NCBI GenBank assembly: GCA_028532855.1
Contig: JAQQAL010000024.1
Location: forward strand, 1 to 64,000
Source of the DNA: Candidatus Thalassospirochaeta sargassi
GTDB lineage: Bacteria; Spirochaetota; Spirochaetia; UBA9216
Length of the DNA: 64,000 bases
Direction of reading: 5' to 3'
The position numbers and the translations under genes are program-made. This document shows positions 55,222 through 63,234 of this stretch, piece after piece. Each line of letters opens with the position of its first letter. Positions within the stretch are counted from its first letter, which is position 1. The notes under the pieces were generated by a model. It searched no databases and was not told the origin of the DNA. It saw only the letters and a program-made list of their open reading frames with translations.

Positions 55222-56367
55222 TTATTCAATATCAGAAAGGGTAACTCCTTCGCCGGACGGGATATCGTTCCGCAGGCGTTTACCGATTAGGTCATTCCAG
55301 TGTTCGGGCCGCGCACCGGGCTTCAGGATTTTTTCTGTTCGGAGCAGGGCTGTGTTCTCGGAGGTAAGGATGGTTCCCGCGGCCAGATTAGTAAGGGCAT
55401 GAACCGAGCGGTTTGTCCGCCCGTAGTTTGCGGCCTCAGACGGGGCAAGGCGTTTGACACTGTCGCCGAGCACTGCTTCCAGGCGTTCTGCGCCGAACTG
55501 TTCGCGAAGTGCTGCGAGGGCGGCATCCGTGCCGCTGGTACGCCTAAGCGCGCCTGTATTGCGGACGGCTGCAGTCATTTCCGCGAACTGTTCAGGCGTA
55601 AGGGCGATTGGGTCGTCGAGGCCCCCGTCGTCGTTCTTCAAGGTTATATGCTTCTCTATATAACATGGAACAGTGGGGCATATAGCTGCTGCCATGCAGG
55701 GAACCAGAAGCGGGTCAAGGCTGTGGTCTGAAACGCCCAAAGCTATATTGAAACGTTTATTGAAGTTTTGATACAGAGTTTGGAGCAGGCGCAGCTTATA
55801 TTCAGTCTCAGGAGCGGGGTAGGAGGTGATGCAGTGCATCAGTACCGCCGGGGGAGCATCGGAAGGTGCTGATGAGGTGACTGTTTCAAGTGCCGCTTCA
55901 ATGTCGATCATCTCCGACACGCCGCTTGAGAGTATCAGCCGTCTGCCTGAGGCTGCCGCTGCGCGCAGCAGCGGGAAGTGGTTAAGCTCGGGTGAGGCAA
56001 TCTTTATGGAATCGCAGTCAAGGTTTAACAGCCAGTCAAGGCTTTTAGTGCCGAACGGGCTTGCCAGAAACTTAAGACCTGCGTCCTCGGTGAGTTCTTT
56101 AATACGCGCGTAGAAGTTGAAATTCTGCTCAAGCTCCAGGAATCTGTCGTAAAGTCTGATGCTTCCGCCGGGAAGACTAACCTCACCAGTATTGGGATGA
56201 ATAATCTCGTCGGCAAAAACTATCTGGGTTTTCACGCAGTCCGCTCCGGAATCAGCTGCTGCTGTAATCAGCTCTTCTGCCCTCTGAAGGCTGCCGTTAT
56301 GGGAGGTTCCTATCTCGGCAATAATAAAGCTTGAATTCTTGTCAGTTTTTTTCAGAGCGCTCATCAA
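55222..56367 (-). CDS. neuB: N-acetylneuraminate synthase family protein
   Basis: A 381-residue NeuB/PseI-type enzyme that condenses a sugar with PEP to form a nonulosonic acid. The TIM barrel shows FIIAEIGTSHNGSLQRAEEL, CVKTQIVFADEI, LASPFGTKSLDWL and GVSDHSLDP. The C-terminal SAF (antifreeze-like) domain has NRSVHALTNLAAGTILT and IPSGEGVTL. No other sialic-acid or pseudaminic-acid genes are nearby, so the product is not known. It overlaps pncB by 26 bases and is the last gene of the serS-pncB-neuB unit. Confidence 0.87.
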   Translation of the reverse strand: MMSALKKTDKNSSFIIAEIGTSHNGSLQRAEELITAAADSGADCVKTQIVFADEIIHPNTGEVSLPGGSIRLYDRFLELEQNFNFYARIKELTEDAGLKFLASPFGTKSLDWLLNLDCDSIKIASPELNHFPLLRAAAASGRRLILSSGVSEMIDIEAALETVTSSAPSDAPPAVLMHCITSYPAPETEYKLRLLQTLYQNFNKRFNIALGVSDHSLDPLLVPCMAAAICPTVPCYIEKHITLKNDDGGLDDPIALTPEQFAEMTAAVRNTGALRRTSGTDAALAALREQFGAERLEAVLGDSVKRLAPSEAANYGRTNRSVHALTNLAAGTILTSENTALLRTEKILKPGARPEHWNDLIGKRLRNDIPSGEGVTLSDIE

Positions 56368-57772
56368 GCATCCTGAATTTCAGCTCCGCGAGATTATCCG
56401 AAAGCGATACCTTGTAAATATGGGGATTGATAAGACGTTTATAGGTCCTGTCAAGTTTTTTTACGTCATCGATGACCTTCTGCCGGATATCGTGAATGGA
56501 AGGCAGTTCACAGCAGAGTTTTCCTCCCTCAAGCCTTTTAGTCAGCAGCGGTTTTACAGCATTATGATTAACACTTCTATAGGATTTATATCTAAACATC
56601 GGGTGGTTGAATCTATAGGTTTTTTCGGCCTGTATTTCATCTTCGTAGAAGGTCATTAAATCACCTAGGGGTGCATTCTGATCATCGTAAAATCGATAGA
56701 CCTGTTTGAATCCCGGGTTTGTTGATTTCTCCGGGTTATCGGAGAGTTTAATAGTCGGTACAAGGATGTCCCCCTGCTGTCTTGCCACAAGTTTATAAAC
56801 ACCTGTGAGCGACGAATCTTCACCACCCGTCACAAGCTGAGTGCCTACACCCCATGAGTCAATGGGAGCTTCATCTCGAACCAGCTGCCTTATGATATTT
56901 TCATCAAGGTCATTTGATACGGCAATAAATGAGTCTTCAAGGCCGGCATCGTCAAGCTTTTTTCGAACTTTTTCGGACAGGTACTGAAGGTCTCCGGAAT
57001 CGAGTCTTACACCGAAATTACGGCCCTGCGCTTTAAGTTCCTTCCCGACTATAATCGCATTTTCTATTCCGCTGCCCAGGGTGTCATAGGTATCTATCAG
57101 AAGTATTACCTTCTCCGGATAAAGTTCCGCATATTTTCTGAATGCCTCAAGCTCAGATTCGAAGCTCATTATCCAGGAATGCGCCATTGTTCCGGTTACG
57201 GGGATACCGAAATGCTTACCTGCAAATGTGTTCGATGTTGCCGTTGCCCCTCCTATATATGCGGCTCGAGATGCTGATAACGCACCGTCAATACCCTGAG
57301 CCCTTCTCAGGCCGAATTCCATAATCTGAGCCCAGCCGCTTGCAGTGAATATCCTTGACGATTTTGTAGCAATAAGAGTCTGATAATTGATGATGTTCAG
57401 AAGCATGCTCTCAATGAGCTGTGCTTCCATGAGGTTGGCTTTTACCGTAATAAGCGGTTCGGACGGGAACACAATGCTGCCCTCATCCATGGCATATAGA
57501 TCACCAGTGAACTTGAAATCTTTCAGATAGTTAAGAAAGCTGTCTCTGAAAATTCCGGTACTGCGCAGGTATTCAATATCTTCAGAATTGAATCGCAGTG
57601 ATTCAAGTCTTTGAAGAAGATCCTGCAGCCCGGCAAAGACTGAATAGCCGCCCTGAAACGGATTCCGTCTGAAAAACATCTCGAATACTACGTCAGGGTT
57701 GTTCTGTTTATAGAAATACCCCTGCATCATAGTCAGTTCATATAAATCCGTTATCAAGGCTGAATTGTACAT
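56342..57772 (-). CDS. pncB: nicotinate phosphoribosyltransferase
   Basis: A 476-residue enzyme of NAD salvage that makes nicotinate mononucleotide from nicotinate and PRPP. Landmarks are ALITDLYELTMMQGYF at the N-terminus, GTMAHSWIMSFESE, DTYDTLGSGIENAI, VRLDSGDLQYLSE and SWGVGTQLVTGGED. It begins 11 bases after serS without a clear ribosome-binding site, suggesting coupling. Confidence 0.95.
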   Translation of the reverse strand: MYNSALITDLYELTMMQGYFYKQNNPDVVFEMFFRRNPFQGGYSVFAGLQDLLQRLESLRFNSEDIEYLRSTGIFRDSFLNYLKDFKFTGDLYAMDEGSIVFPSEPLITVKANLMEAQLIESMLLNIINYQTLIATKSSRIFTASGWAQIMEFGLRRAQGIDGALSASRAAYIGGATATSNTFAGKHFGIPVTGTMAHSWIMSFESELEAFRKYAELYPEKVILLIDTYDTLGSGIENAIIVGKELKAQGRNFGVRLDSGDLQYLSEKVRKKLDDAGLEDSFIAVSNDLDENIIRQLVRDEAPIDSWGVGTQLVTGGEDSSLTGVYKLVARQQGDILVPTIKLSDNPEKSTNPGFKQVYRFYDDQNAPLGDLMTFYEDEIQAEKTYRFNHPMFRYKSYRSVNHNAVKPLLTKRLEGGKLCCELPSIHDIRQKVIDDVKKLDRTYKRLINPHIYKVSLSDNLAELKFRMLDERSEKN

Positions 57773-57783
57773 AAAATATCCGT

Positions 57784-59061
57784 TTATTTCTTCTTAATGA
57801 TATCGAAACCTGTATACGGTACAAGTTTCTCAGGAATTCTAATCGAACCGTCTTCGGTCTGAAAGTTTTCCATAATGGCGATAATAGCTCGTGATAGAGC
57901 GATTGCAGTTCCATTGAGCATGTAAACATGTTTGTTTTTTCCATCGTCATCCTTGAACCTGATTCCAAGGCGTCTTGCCTGATAATCCGTGCAGTTTGAA
58001 GTCGATGTTATCTCTCCCCAGCCGCCATTGTCGCCGCGTCCGGGCATCCATGCCTCAAGGTCGTATTTGCGGTATGCGGGTGCTCCGAGATCCCCTGTAC
58101 ATGTATCAACAACCCTGAAAGGGATGTCGAGACTTGAGAAAATCTCCTCTTCAATCCCTCTGATTTCTTCATGAAAATCGTCGGCGTCTTTTGGTTTGCA
58201 GAAAATGAACATCTCAACTTTCGAAAACTGGTGCACACGATACAGTCCCTTTGAATACTGGCCTGCAGCTCCGGCTTCCCGTCTGAAACAGTGTGAGATT
58301 CCTGCCATTTTAACAGGCAGTTCTTCGGAGTTGATAATCTGGTTGGCGAAATAGCCGCCAAGGGTAATCTCGGCCGTGCCGACCAGGCAGGTGCCGGTAT
58401 CTTCAATGCTGTAGATGTTTGATTCATCACCCCTCGGGTTGAATCCTATACCTTCAAGAATTTCTTCCTTGGCAATATCAGGCGTTATTGTGGGAGTGAA
58501 TCCGTGTTTCATTACCATATCTACCGCATATCTGCTTAGAGCCATTTCAAGTATGACTGCTTCATTTTTAAGATAGTAAAACTTGGCGCCGGATACCTTT
58601 GCAGCTGTATCGAAGTCAATCAGGTCTAACTCTGTACCTAATTCTATATGATCCCTGGCTTTAAACCCGAAAGCAGGAACCTTTCCTGAGCGCTTGATTT
58701 CTAGGTTATCCTTGTCCTCTTTTCCGATAGGAGCATCAGGATGAGCCATGTTAGGAACCTTTGACGCCTCTTCTTTAAGTTCCGTCTCAACTCCGGAAAA
58801 CTCTTCCTCTATTTTGGCGATATCTTCCTTGAGTTTTTTGCCCTCTTCAATGAGCTTCTGTCGCTCTGCCTGTTCCATGGGGCCCTTCATCTTCTTGGCG
58901 TTTTCGTTACGCTTCTGTCGAAGCCCGTCTATTTCTGAAATCAGAACATTTCGTCTGTCATATAATTCAATTACACGATCTACGTCTACTGTCATAAAAC
59001 GGTCCGCAACATTCTTTTTGACCGCTTCTGCATTCTCTTTGATATATTTTAAGTCCAACAT
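57784..59061 (-). CDS. serS: seryl-tRNA synthetase
   Basis: A 425-residue class II synthetase. An N-terminal coiled-coil arm (about 30-105, RNENAKKMKGPMEQAERQKL) binds tRNA-Ser. Motif 2 is CFRREAGAAGQYSKGLYRVH and motif 3 is NGTAIALSRAIIAIMEN. The start at 59061 (MLDLKYIKENAE) is the family N-terminus. A promoter ends six bases upstream and there is no Shine-Dalgarno sequence, so the mRNA is predicted to be leaderless. Confidence 0.97.
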   Translation of the reverse strand: MLDLKYIKENAEAVKKNVADRFMTVDVDRVIELYDRRNVLISEIDGLRQKRNENAKKMKGPMEQAERQKLIEEGKKLKEDIAKIEEEFSGVETELKEEASKVPNMAHPDAPIGKEDKDNLEIKRSGKVPAFGFKARDHIELGTELDLIDFDTAAKVSGAKFYYLKNEAVILEMALSRYAVDMVMKHGFTPTITPDIAKEEILEGIGFNPRGDESNIYSIEDTGTCLVGTAEITLGGYFANQIINSEELPVKMAGISHCFRREAGAAGQYSKGLYRVHQFSKVEMFIFCKPKDADDFHEEIRGIEEEIFSSLDIPFRVVDTCTGDLGAPAYRKYDLEAWMPGRGDNGGWGEITSTSNCTDYQARRLGIRFKDDDGKNKHVYMLNGTAIALSRAIIAIMENFQTEDGSIRIPEKLVPYTGFDIIKKK

Positions 59062-59067
59062 GCATAG

Positions 59068-59096
59068 AGGATACAAAAGTAAACCCATGAGGTCAA
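59068..59096 (-). promoter_or_regulatory. serS promoter, predicted leaderless
   Basis: On the minus strand TTGACC and TATCCT are exactly 17 bases apart, and the -10 box ends six bases (CTATGC) before the serS ATG. Confidence 0.6.
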
Positions 59097-59100
59097 TATA

Positions 59101-59109
59101 TGTTATTAT
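59101..59109 (+). promoter_or_regulatory. extended -10 promoter of the cupin gene, predicted leaderless
   Basis: TGTTATTAT is an extended -10 box (TG-N-TATTAT) ending six bases before the ATG at 59116. No -35 match and no Shine-Dalgarno sequence are visible. It lies back to back with the serS promoter. Confidence 0.5.
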
Positions 59110-59115
59110 GCTGTC

Positions 59116-59571
59116 ATGTATAGAATGAATGCTGAAGAATTTATTGAGAAACTGAATCTTGTACCGCTTCCGGATGAAGGTGGATATTTCAGGCAGACCT
59201 GGAGTACAGAGGCCGGTACTGCGATATATTTTCTTATTACCCCGGAATCATGGTCCAGTTTTCATCTGCTTGATATAGCAGAAATCTGGCATTTTTATGC
59301 CGGAGACCCATTAAAACAGGTACAGCTTCGGGCTGACGGAACTGCAGGATATTATGAGCTCAGTTCCAATCTATCAGAGGGGGTGGGCCCCCAGCTTATC
59401 TGTCCAGGAGACGTATGGCAGGCTACACGGCTTGTCCCCGGCGGAGAATGGGCGCTGGCCGGGACTACTATGGCGCCACCATATACTGAAGAATGTATCA
59501 GGTTTCCGGAAACAGATGAGCTTGAGAAATTATTTCCTCAGCATGTAGAATTGATTAAGGAATTCATTTAA
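59116..59571 (+). CDS. cupin-fold protein (DUF985/Cupin_5)
   Basis: A 151-residue single-domain cupin with DEGGYFRQTWST, SSFHLLDIAEIWHFYAGDPL, GDVWQATRLVPGGEWALAG and TMAPPYTEECIRFP, matching the Cupin_5 family. Conserved His/Glu residues probably bind a metal. The family's reaction is not established. It shares an operon with the SDR gene ten bases downstream. Confidence 0.87.
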   Translation: MYRMNAEEFIEKLNLVPLPDEGGYFRQTWSTEAGTAIYFLITPESWSSFHLLDIAEIWHFYAGDPLKQVQLRADGTAGYYELSSNLSEGVGPQLICPGDVWQATRLVPGGEWALAGTTMAPPYTEECIRFPETDELEKLFPQHVELIKEFI

Positions 59572-59580
59572 GGAGAAAAA

Positions 59581-60405
59581 ATGGCTATAGAAAACGCATT
59601 GGGTTCAGGTCTCGGGCTGTTAAATAAAAAAGCTGTCATTACCGGGGGCGCGGTGAATATCGGAGCGGCGATAAGTCGAAGGCTGGCGGAGCTGGGTGTT
59701 GTAACTGCAATTGTATATAATTATTCATCCTCGGCTGCCGATAAGCTGGTTGCTGAAATAGAGGAAGTAGGCGGTACCGCTGCAGCATTTCAGGCTGATG
59801 TCGCGGACGCAGTCTCAATGGCGGAGTTGTTTGCCGGGATTGAAGAGGACCCTCGATTCGGAAGGGTTGATATAATGGTAAACAATTCAGGAATTTTCAG
59901 TATGTCCGAGCAGACTGATCTGTCTGCAGAGGAATGGCAGCGCCTGTTCAATATAAACACGATGGGAGTATTTCTGGGGGCAAGAGAGGCTGCTAAACTT
60001 ATGAAATCTCAGCCTGCGCTTGATGGAGAGGCCTCCCGCGGCGTTATCATTAATATGGCGAGTATAAACGCTCTGCACCCCGGTTTCGGCCAGACCGTTC
60101 ACTATGATGCCACAAAGGGAGCTGTCCACGCTTTTACCAGATCGTTTGCAGCAGAGCTCGGCCCTCATTCTGTGAGGGTTAACGCCGTTGCACCCGGGCT
60201 GGTTGACTCGGAAGGTTTGCGTGATACAGCCGGCCCGCTGGCTGAAATGGTTGAGGGCCGTAATCCGCTTTCATTAGTCGACGGCAGCAGTCCTCTGGTG
60301 AAAGCTTCGGATGTAGCGAATGCCGTTGTATTTCTATCTTCCAGCCTGGCCGCCGCCGTCACCGGTGAAACTCTGGTTGTTGACCGCGGCTACCTGTTAA
60401 CCTGA
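59581..60405 (+). CDS. short-chain dehydrogenase/reductase
   Basis: A 274-residue NAD(P)-dependent oxidoreductase with a Rossmann start ITGGAVNIGAAISRRLAELG, the NNSG motif, the catalytic Ser region INMASINALHPGFGQTV and the YxxxK in HYDATKGAVH. The usual TGxxxGIG reads TGGAVNIG. The substrate is unknown, and it resembles 3-oxoacyl-ACP reductase-like SDRs. AAGGAGA precedes the ATG. Its end overlaps the end of aroC by nine bases. Confidence 0.9.
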   Translation: MAIENALGSGLGLLNKKAVITGGAVNIGAAISRRLAELGVVTAIVYNYSSSAADKLVAEIEEVGGTAAAFQADVADAVSMAELFAGIEEDPRFGRVDIMVNNSGIFSMSEQTDLSAEEWQRLFNINTMGVFLGAREAAKLMKSQPALDGEASRGVIINMASINALHPGFGQTVHYDATKGAVHAFTRSFAAELGPHSVRVNAVAPGLVDSEGLRDTAGPLAEMVEGRNPLSLVDGSSPLVKASDVANAVVFLSSSLAAAVTGETLVVDRGYLLT

Positions 60406-61455
60406 GGTCTGAGCACGGTGGCGCAGGAGGTGATCAATAATCACTATTGCCGCCATCGATTCTACAACCGGTACTATTCTCGGCGTAAGGCAGGGATCGT
60501 GACGGCCGGTTGTAATTATTTCTGTTTCTTCACCATTTACGTCGATAGTCTTCTGCGGATGTTCGATTGATGATGTCGGCTTAACAGCAATCCGAAATTT
60601 GATGTCCTCTCCGGTAGTGATTCCGCCTAGTATTCCTCCGGCATTATTGGTTTCAAAACCGTTTTTACCCATCCAGTCGTTATGTTCACTTCCGAGCATT
60701 TTAGCGGCACCGAAGCCTGCTCCGAACTCAATTCCCTTAACCCCGCCTAGCGACATGACTCCCTTCGAAATATCAGCATCTATCTTGTCAAAAACCGGTT
60801 CACCAATGCCCGCGGGAATCCCTTGTATCAGGCATTCTACGATGCCGCCCGCGCTGTCGCCTTTTTCGGCGAGCCCGGTAACCTTTTCGGTCATTTTCCA
60901 GGCGGCGGCGGGGTCTGCAGCCCTCATGGGATTGTCTTCAACCACGCTTAGGTCAATTGTCTCACAGCGGATACCCGCGGCTTCCAGGGTGTAGGCCTTA
61001 ATAAATACGCCTTCGCTTTCAAGCAGCTTTTTTGCCACTGCGCCTGCAGCAACACGGCCTGCTGTTTCTCTGCCTGATGCACGGCCGCTGCCGCGATGAT
61101 CGCGTATACCGTATTTCTGGAGATATGTAAAATCTGCATGACCCGGTCTGAAGAAATCTTTGATATTTGAATATGCATCGGGGTTTGCGTCATGATTGTA
61201 TAGAATAATTGTCAAAGGAGTTCCGGTGGTTTTTCCTTCAAAAGTCCCCGACACAATAGAAATCCTATCGCTTTCCTTTCGAGGAGTGGTGACGGAGGAC
61301 TGCCCGGGCTTGCGCCGGTTCATTTCAATCTGTATGTACTCCTCAGAAATCTCTACCCCGGGTATTACTCCGTCTATTATAACACCGACGGCGGTTCCAT
61401 GTGATTCTCCGAATGTCGTAATTCTGAATGCGCTTCCGAAACTGTTACCTGGCAT
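60397..61455 (-). CDS. aroC: chorismate synthase
   Basis: A 352-residue FMN-dependent enzyme that makes chorismate from EPSP, the last common step to aromatic amino acids. It shows the family's three signatures: TTFGESHGTAVGVIIDG, RDHRGSGRASGRETAGRVAA and RHDPCLTPRIVPVVESMA. It follows aroK with a small overlap and AGGAAGG upstream. Confidence 0.96.
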   Translation of the reverse strand: MPGNSFGSAFRITTFGESHGTAVGVIIDGVIPGVEISEEYIQIEMNRRKPGQSSVTTPRKESDRISIVSGTFEGKTTGTPLTIILYNHDANPDAYSNIKDFFRPGHADFTYLQKYGIRDHRGSGRASGRETAGRVAAGAVAKKLLESEGVFIKAYTLEAAGIRCETIDLSVVEDNPMRAADPAAAWKMTEKVTGLAEKGDSAGGIVECLIQGIPAGIGEPVFDKIDADISKGVMSLGGVKGIEFGAGFGAAKMLGSEHNDWMGKNGFETNNAGGILGGITTGEDIKFRIAVKPTSSIEHPQKTIDVNGEETEIITTGRHDPCLTPRIVPVVESMAAIVIIDHLLRHRAQTSG

Positions 61456-62005
61456 GGCCTTCCTCCATCAGTTTTTCTATTATCTCATCCCCGATTTGAC
61501 GGGTGGAACGTCCTTCGGCCTTTATACATATATTACATAGTTTATCGTAAATTGTTGAGCGCTTTTTATATAAATCAAGAAAATCTTTGTAAGGTGAGGT
61601 TTTCGACAAAAAAGCAGGGATACCTTTTCTGATAATTCGCTCATACAGAATGTCAGCTTCTTCTTTTATATAGATAAACATGAAACTGTTTCTGAGTACT
61701 GCTATGGCTTCGATGTTGTCACAGATTCCCCCGCCTGCAGCCGCAATAATTGAAGATTTATCAGCCCTGTCTTTAATTTTTACAGCTGCCTTGAGTTCAT
61801 AATCTTCAAATACTGTTCTGCCGTTCCTCCTGTATATTTCCCTTGAGTTCAGATTCTCTCTGTTTTCATCGTAATAAATCTGCTCCGCCTCATCATCAGT
61901 ATCAAAGAAGGGTACCGAAAAATAACTGGATAATAGTGCAGCAGTACTGCTTTTACCGCAATGTTTGAGTCCAGTTATGATAACGGAATTATATAGTTTG
62001 CTCAC
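61445..62005 (-). CDS. aroK: shikimate kinase
   Basis: A 186-residue kinase that phosphorylates shikimate at the 3-OH. The P-loop reads TGLKHCGKSSTAAL, the shikimate-binding Asp lies in VPFFDTDDEAE, the Arg in GRTVFEDYELKA, and AAAGGGI follows. The start is GTG at 62005: a promoter ends six bases upstream, there is no Shine-Dalgarno sequence, and a longer frame to 62083 would overlap the LacI gene. It forms an operon with aroC. Confidence 0.9.
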   Translation of the reverse strand: MSKLYNSVIITGLKHCGKSSTAALLSSYFSVPFFDTDDEAEQIYYDENRENLNSREIYRRNGRTVFEDYELKAAVKIKDRADKSSIIAAAGGGICDNIEAIAVLRNSFMFIYIKEEADILYERIIRKGIPAFLSKTSPYKDFLDLYKKRSTIYDKLCNICIKAEGRSTRQIGDEIIEKLMEEGHAR

Positions 62006-62011
62006 GGCTAA

Positions 62012-62040
62012 AAGATAACCGAGACGGGTAATATCGTCAA
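62012..62040 (-). promoter_or_regulatory. aroK promoter, predicted leaderless, within the end of the LacI gene
   Basis: On the minus strand TTGACG and TATCTT are exactly 17 bases apart, and the -10 box ends six bases (TTAGCC) before the GTG at 62005. The -35 box overlaps the LacI gene stop. Confidence 0.6.
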
Positions 62041-63152
62041 TGATCGGGCTTAGGATTAAGATCCGGGTGAGGGTATACAACACCTATGCGCAATTCAGGC
62101 TGTTCAAGCGGATCTTCTGGTCTGAGTTTAATATGTATGTTCTCACGTGGAAAACTGCATGAATCCCTTTTTATGAACTTGGTATCAAGCATTATTTTTT
62201 CTTTCGGCCTGTCGGGGTTTTCTATTGTTTTAATAAGTATATCGACGGCTTTCTCTCCGATTTCTTCAAGCGGCTGCTTCATTGTTGATAGCGGCGGGGT
62301 GAGGTATCCGGAGTAGGTTATATCATTATATCCGAAAATAGATAGATCCCTTGGAATCTTGAGTTTATTCAATCCAGCCTGGCGCATTATACCAAGAGCC
62401 ATATGGTCGTTGGCGCAGAATATGGCGGTTGGAGGATCCTTGAGTCCGAAAAAATAATTAAAAGCCCGGACACCGCTTTCAGGATGCCAGTTTCCATAAT
62501 AGACCAGTCTTTTGTCGACATCAATCTTATTATCTTTCAGTGCCTCGGTATATCCGTCAATCCTGTCGCGTCCGCAGATAAGTGTCGTACTGCCTGTTAC
62601 CATTCCGATTCTTTTATGTCCGAGGCTGATGAGGTAGTTTACCGCTTCTTTTGCACCCTTCAGATTATCTGCGTCTATATAGTTGATATCCAGCTCTTCA
62701 TCCCTGCTGTAAACAACCACTGAAGGGACATTATCCGTGATTAACTTTTTCATCAGCCATTGATCCACTGAAGGTGCAAGGACAATTACACCGTCAACCT
62801 TGCGCTCCTTGTAAAGCTGTGAATAGTCAGACGCACTCTTGAATGAGCTCGGCAGTTTAAATACGAGATGATAGCCCATTTTGTCGATATTTCGTTCCAG
62901 GCTGGATATAAGATCAAGAAAGTAAGGGGCTACATTCATGAATTCAGCATGAGGTATGACAATTCCAATTCCGTCGGTTTTATTATTGTTGAGCGCTCTT
63001 GCAGCTGCGTTAGGATAATAGCCCAGTTCTTCTATAGCTTTGAGGACTTTTTGTCTGGTTTCTTCTTTGACGTTTTCTTTGCCGTTTATAACCCTCGACA
63101 CCGTCATGAAAGATACATTTGCAAGTTTTGCAACATCGGATTGTGAAGGCAT
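62037..63152 (-). CDS. LacI-family transcriptional regulator
   Basis: A 371-residue repressor with an N-terminal HTH (QSDVAKLANVSFMTVSRVIN) followed by the periplasmic-binding-like sensor domain (GIGIVIPHAEFMNVAPYFLD, IGMVTGSTTLICGRDR, IFGYNDITYSGYLTPPLS). It carries about 40 extra residues at the C-terminus. It is divergent from hexokinase and may regulate it. GGAGGG precedes the ATG. Confidence 0.92.
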   Translation of the reverse strand: MPSQSDVAKLANVSFMTVSRVINGKENVKEETRQKVLKAIEELGYYPNAAARALNNNKTDGIGIVIPHAEFMNVAPYFLDLISSLERNIDKMGYHLVFKLPSSFKSASDYSQLYKERKVDGVIVLAPSVDQWLMKKLITDNVPSVVVYSRDEELDINYIDADNLKGAKEAVNYLISLGHKRIGMVTGSTTLICGRDRIDGYTEALKDNKIDVDKRLVYYGNWHPESGVRAFNYFFGLKDPPTAIFCANDHMALGIMRQAGLNKLKIPRDLSIFGYNDITYSGYLTPPLSTMKQPLEEIGEKAVDILIKTIENPDRPKEKIMLDTKFIKRDSCSFPRENIHIKLRPEDPLEQPELRIGVVYPHPDLNPKPDH

Positions 63153-63234
63153 ATGATCCCTCCGGGTAAAATAATTCAGGTTAAATATTGATTTTTACAA
63201 AATATTTATTCATTATACCTTAAAAGGAAGGGTT
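63153..63234. promoter_or_regulatory. divergent promoter region between lacI-type and hexokinase genes
   Basis: 82 bases with the loose inverted repeat TAAATATT...AATATTTA around 63184-63211 and a GGAAGG ribosome-binding site for hexokinase. The repeat lacks the central CG typical of LacI operators, so its role is uncertain. Confidence 0.35.

Noticed and set aside
55044-55244. 66-codon open frame after proS
   Set aside because: No ribosome-binding site, promoter or family feature; it overlaps the end of neuB and lies in AT-rich DNA.
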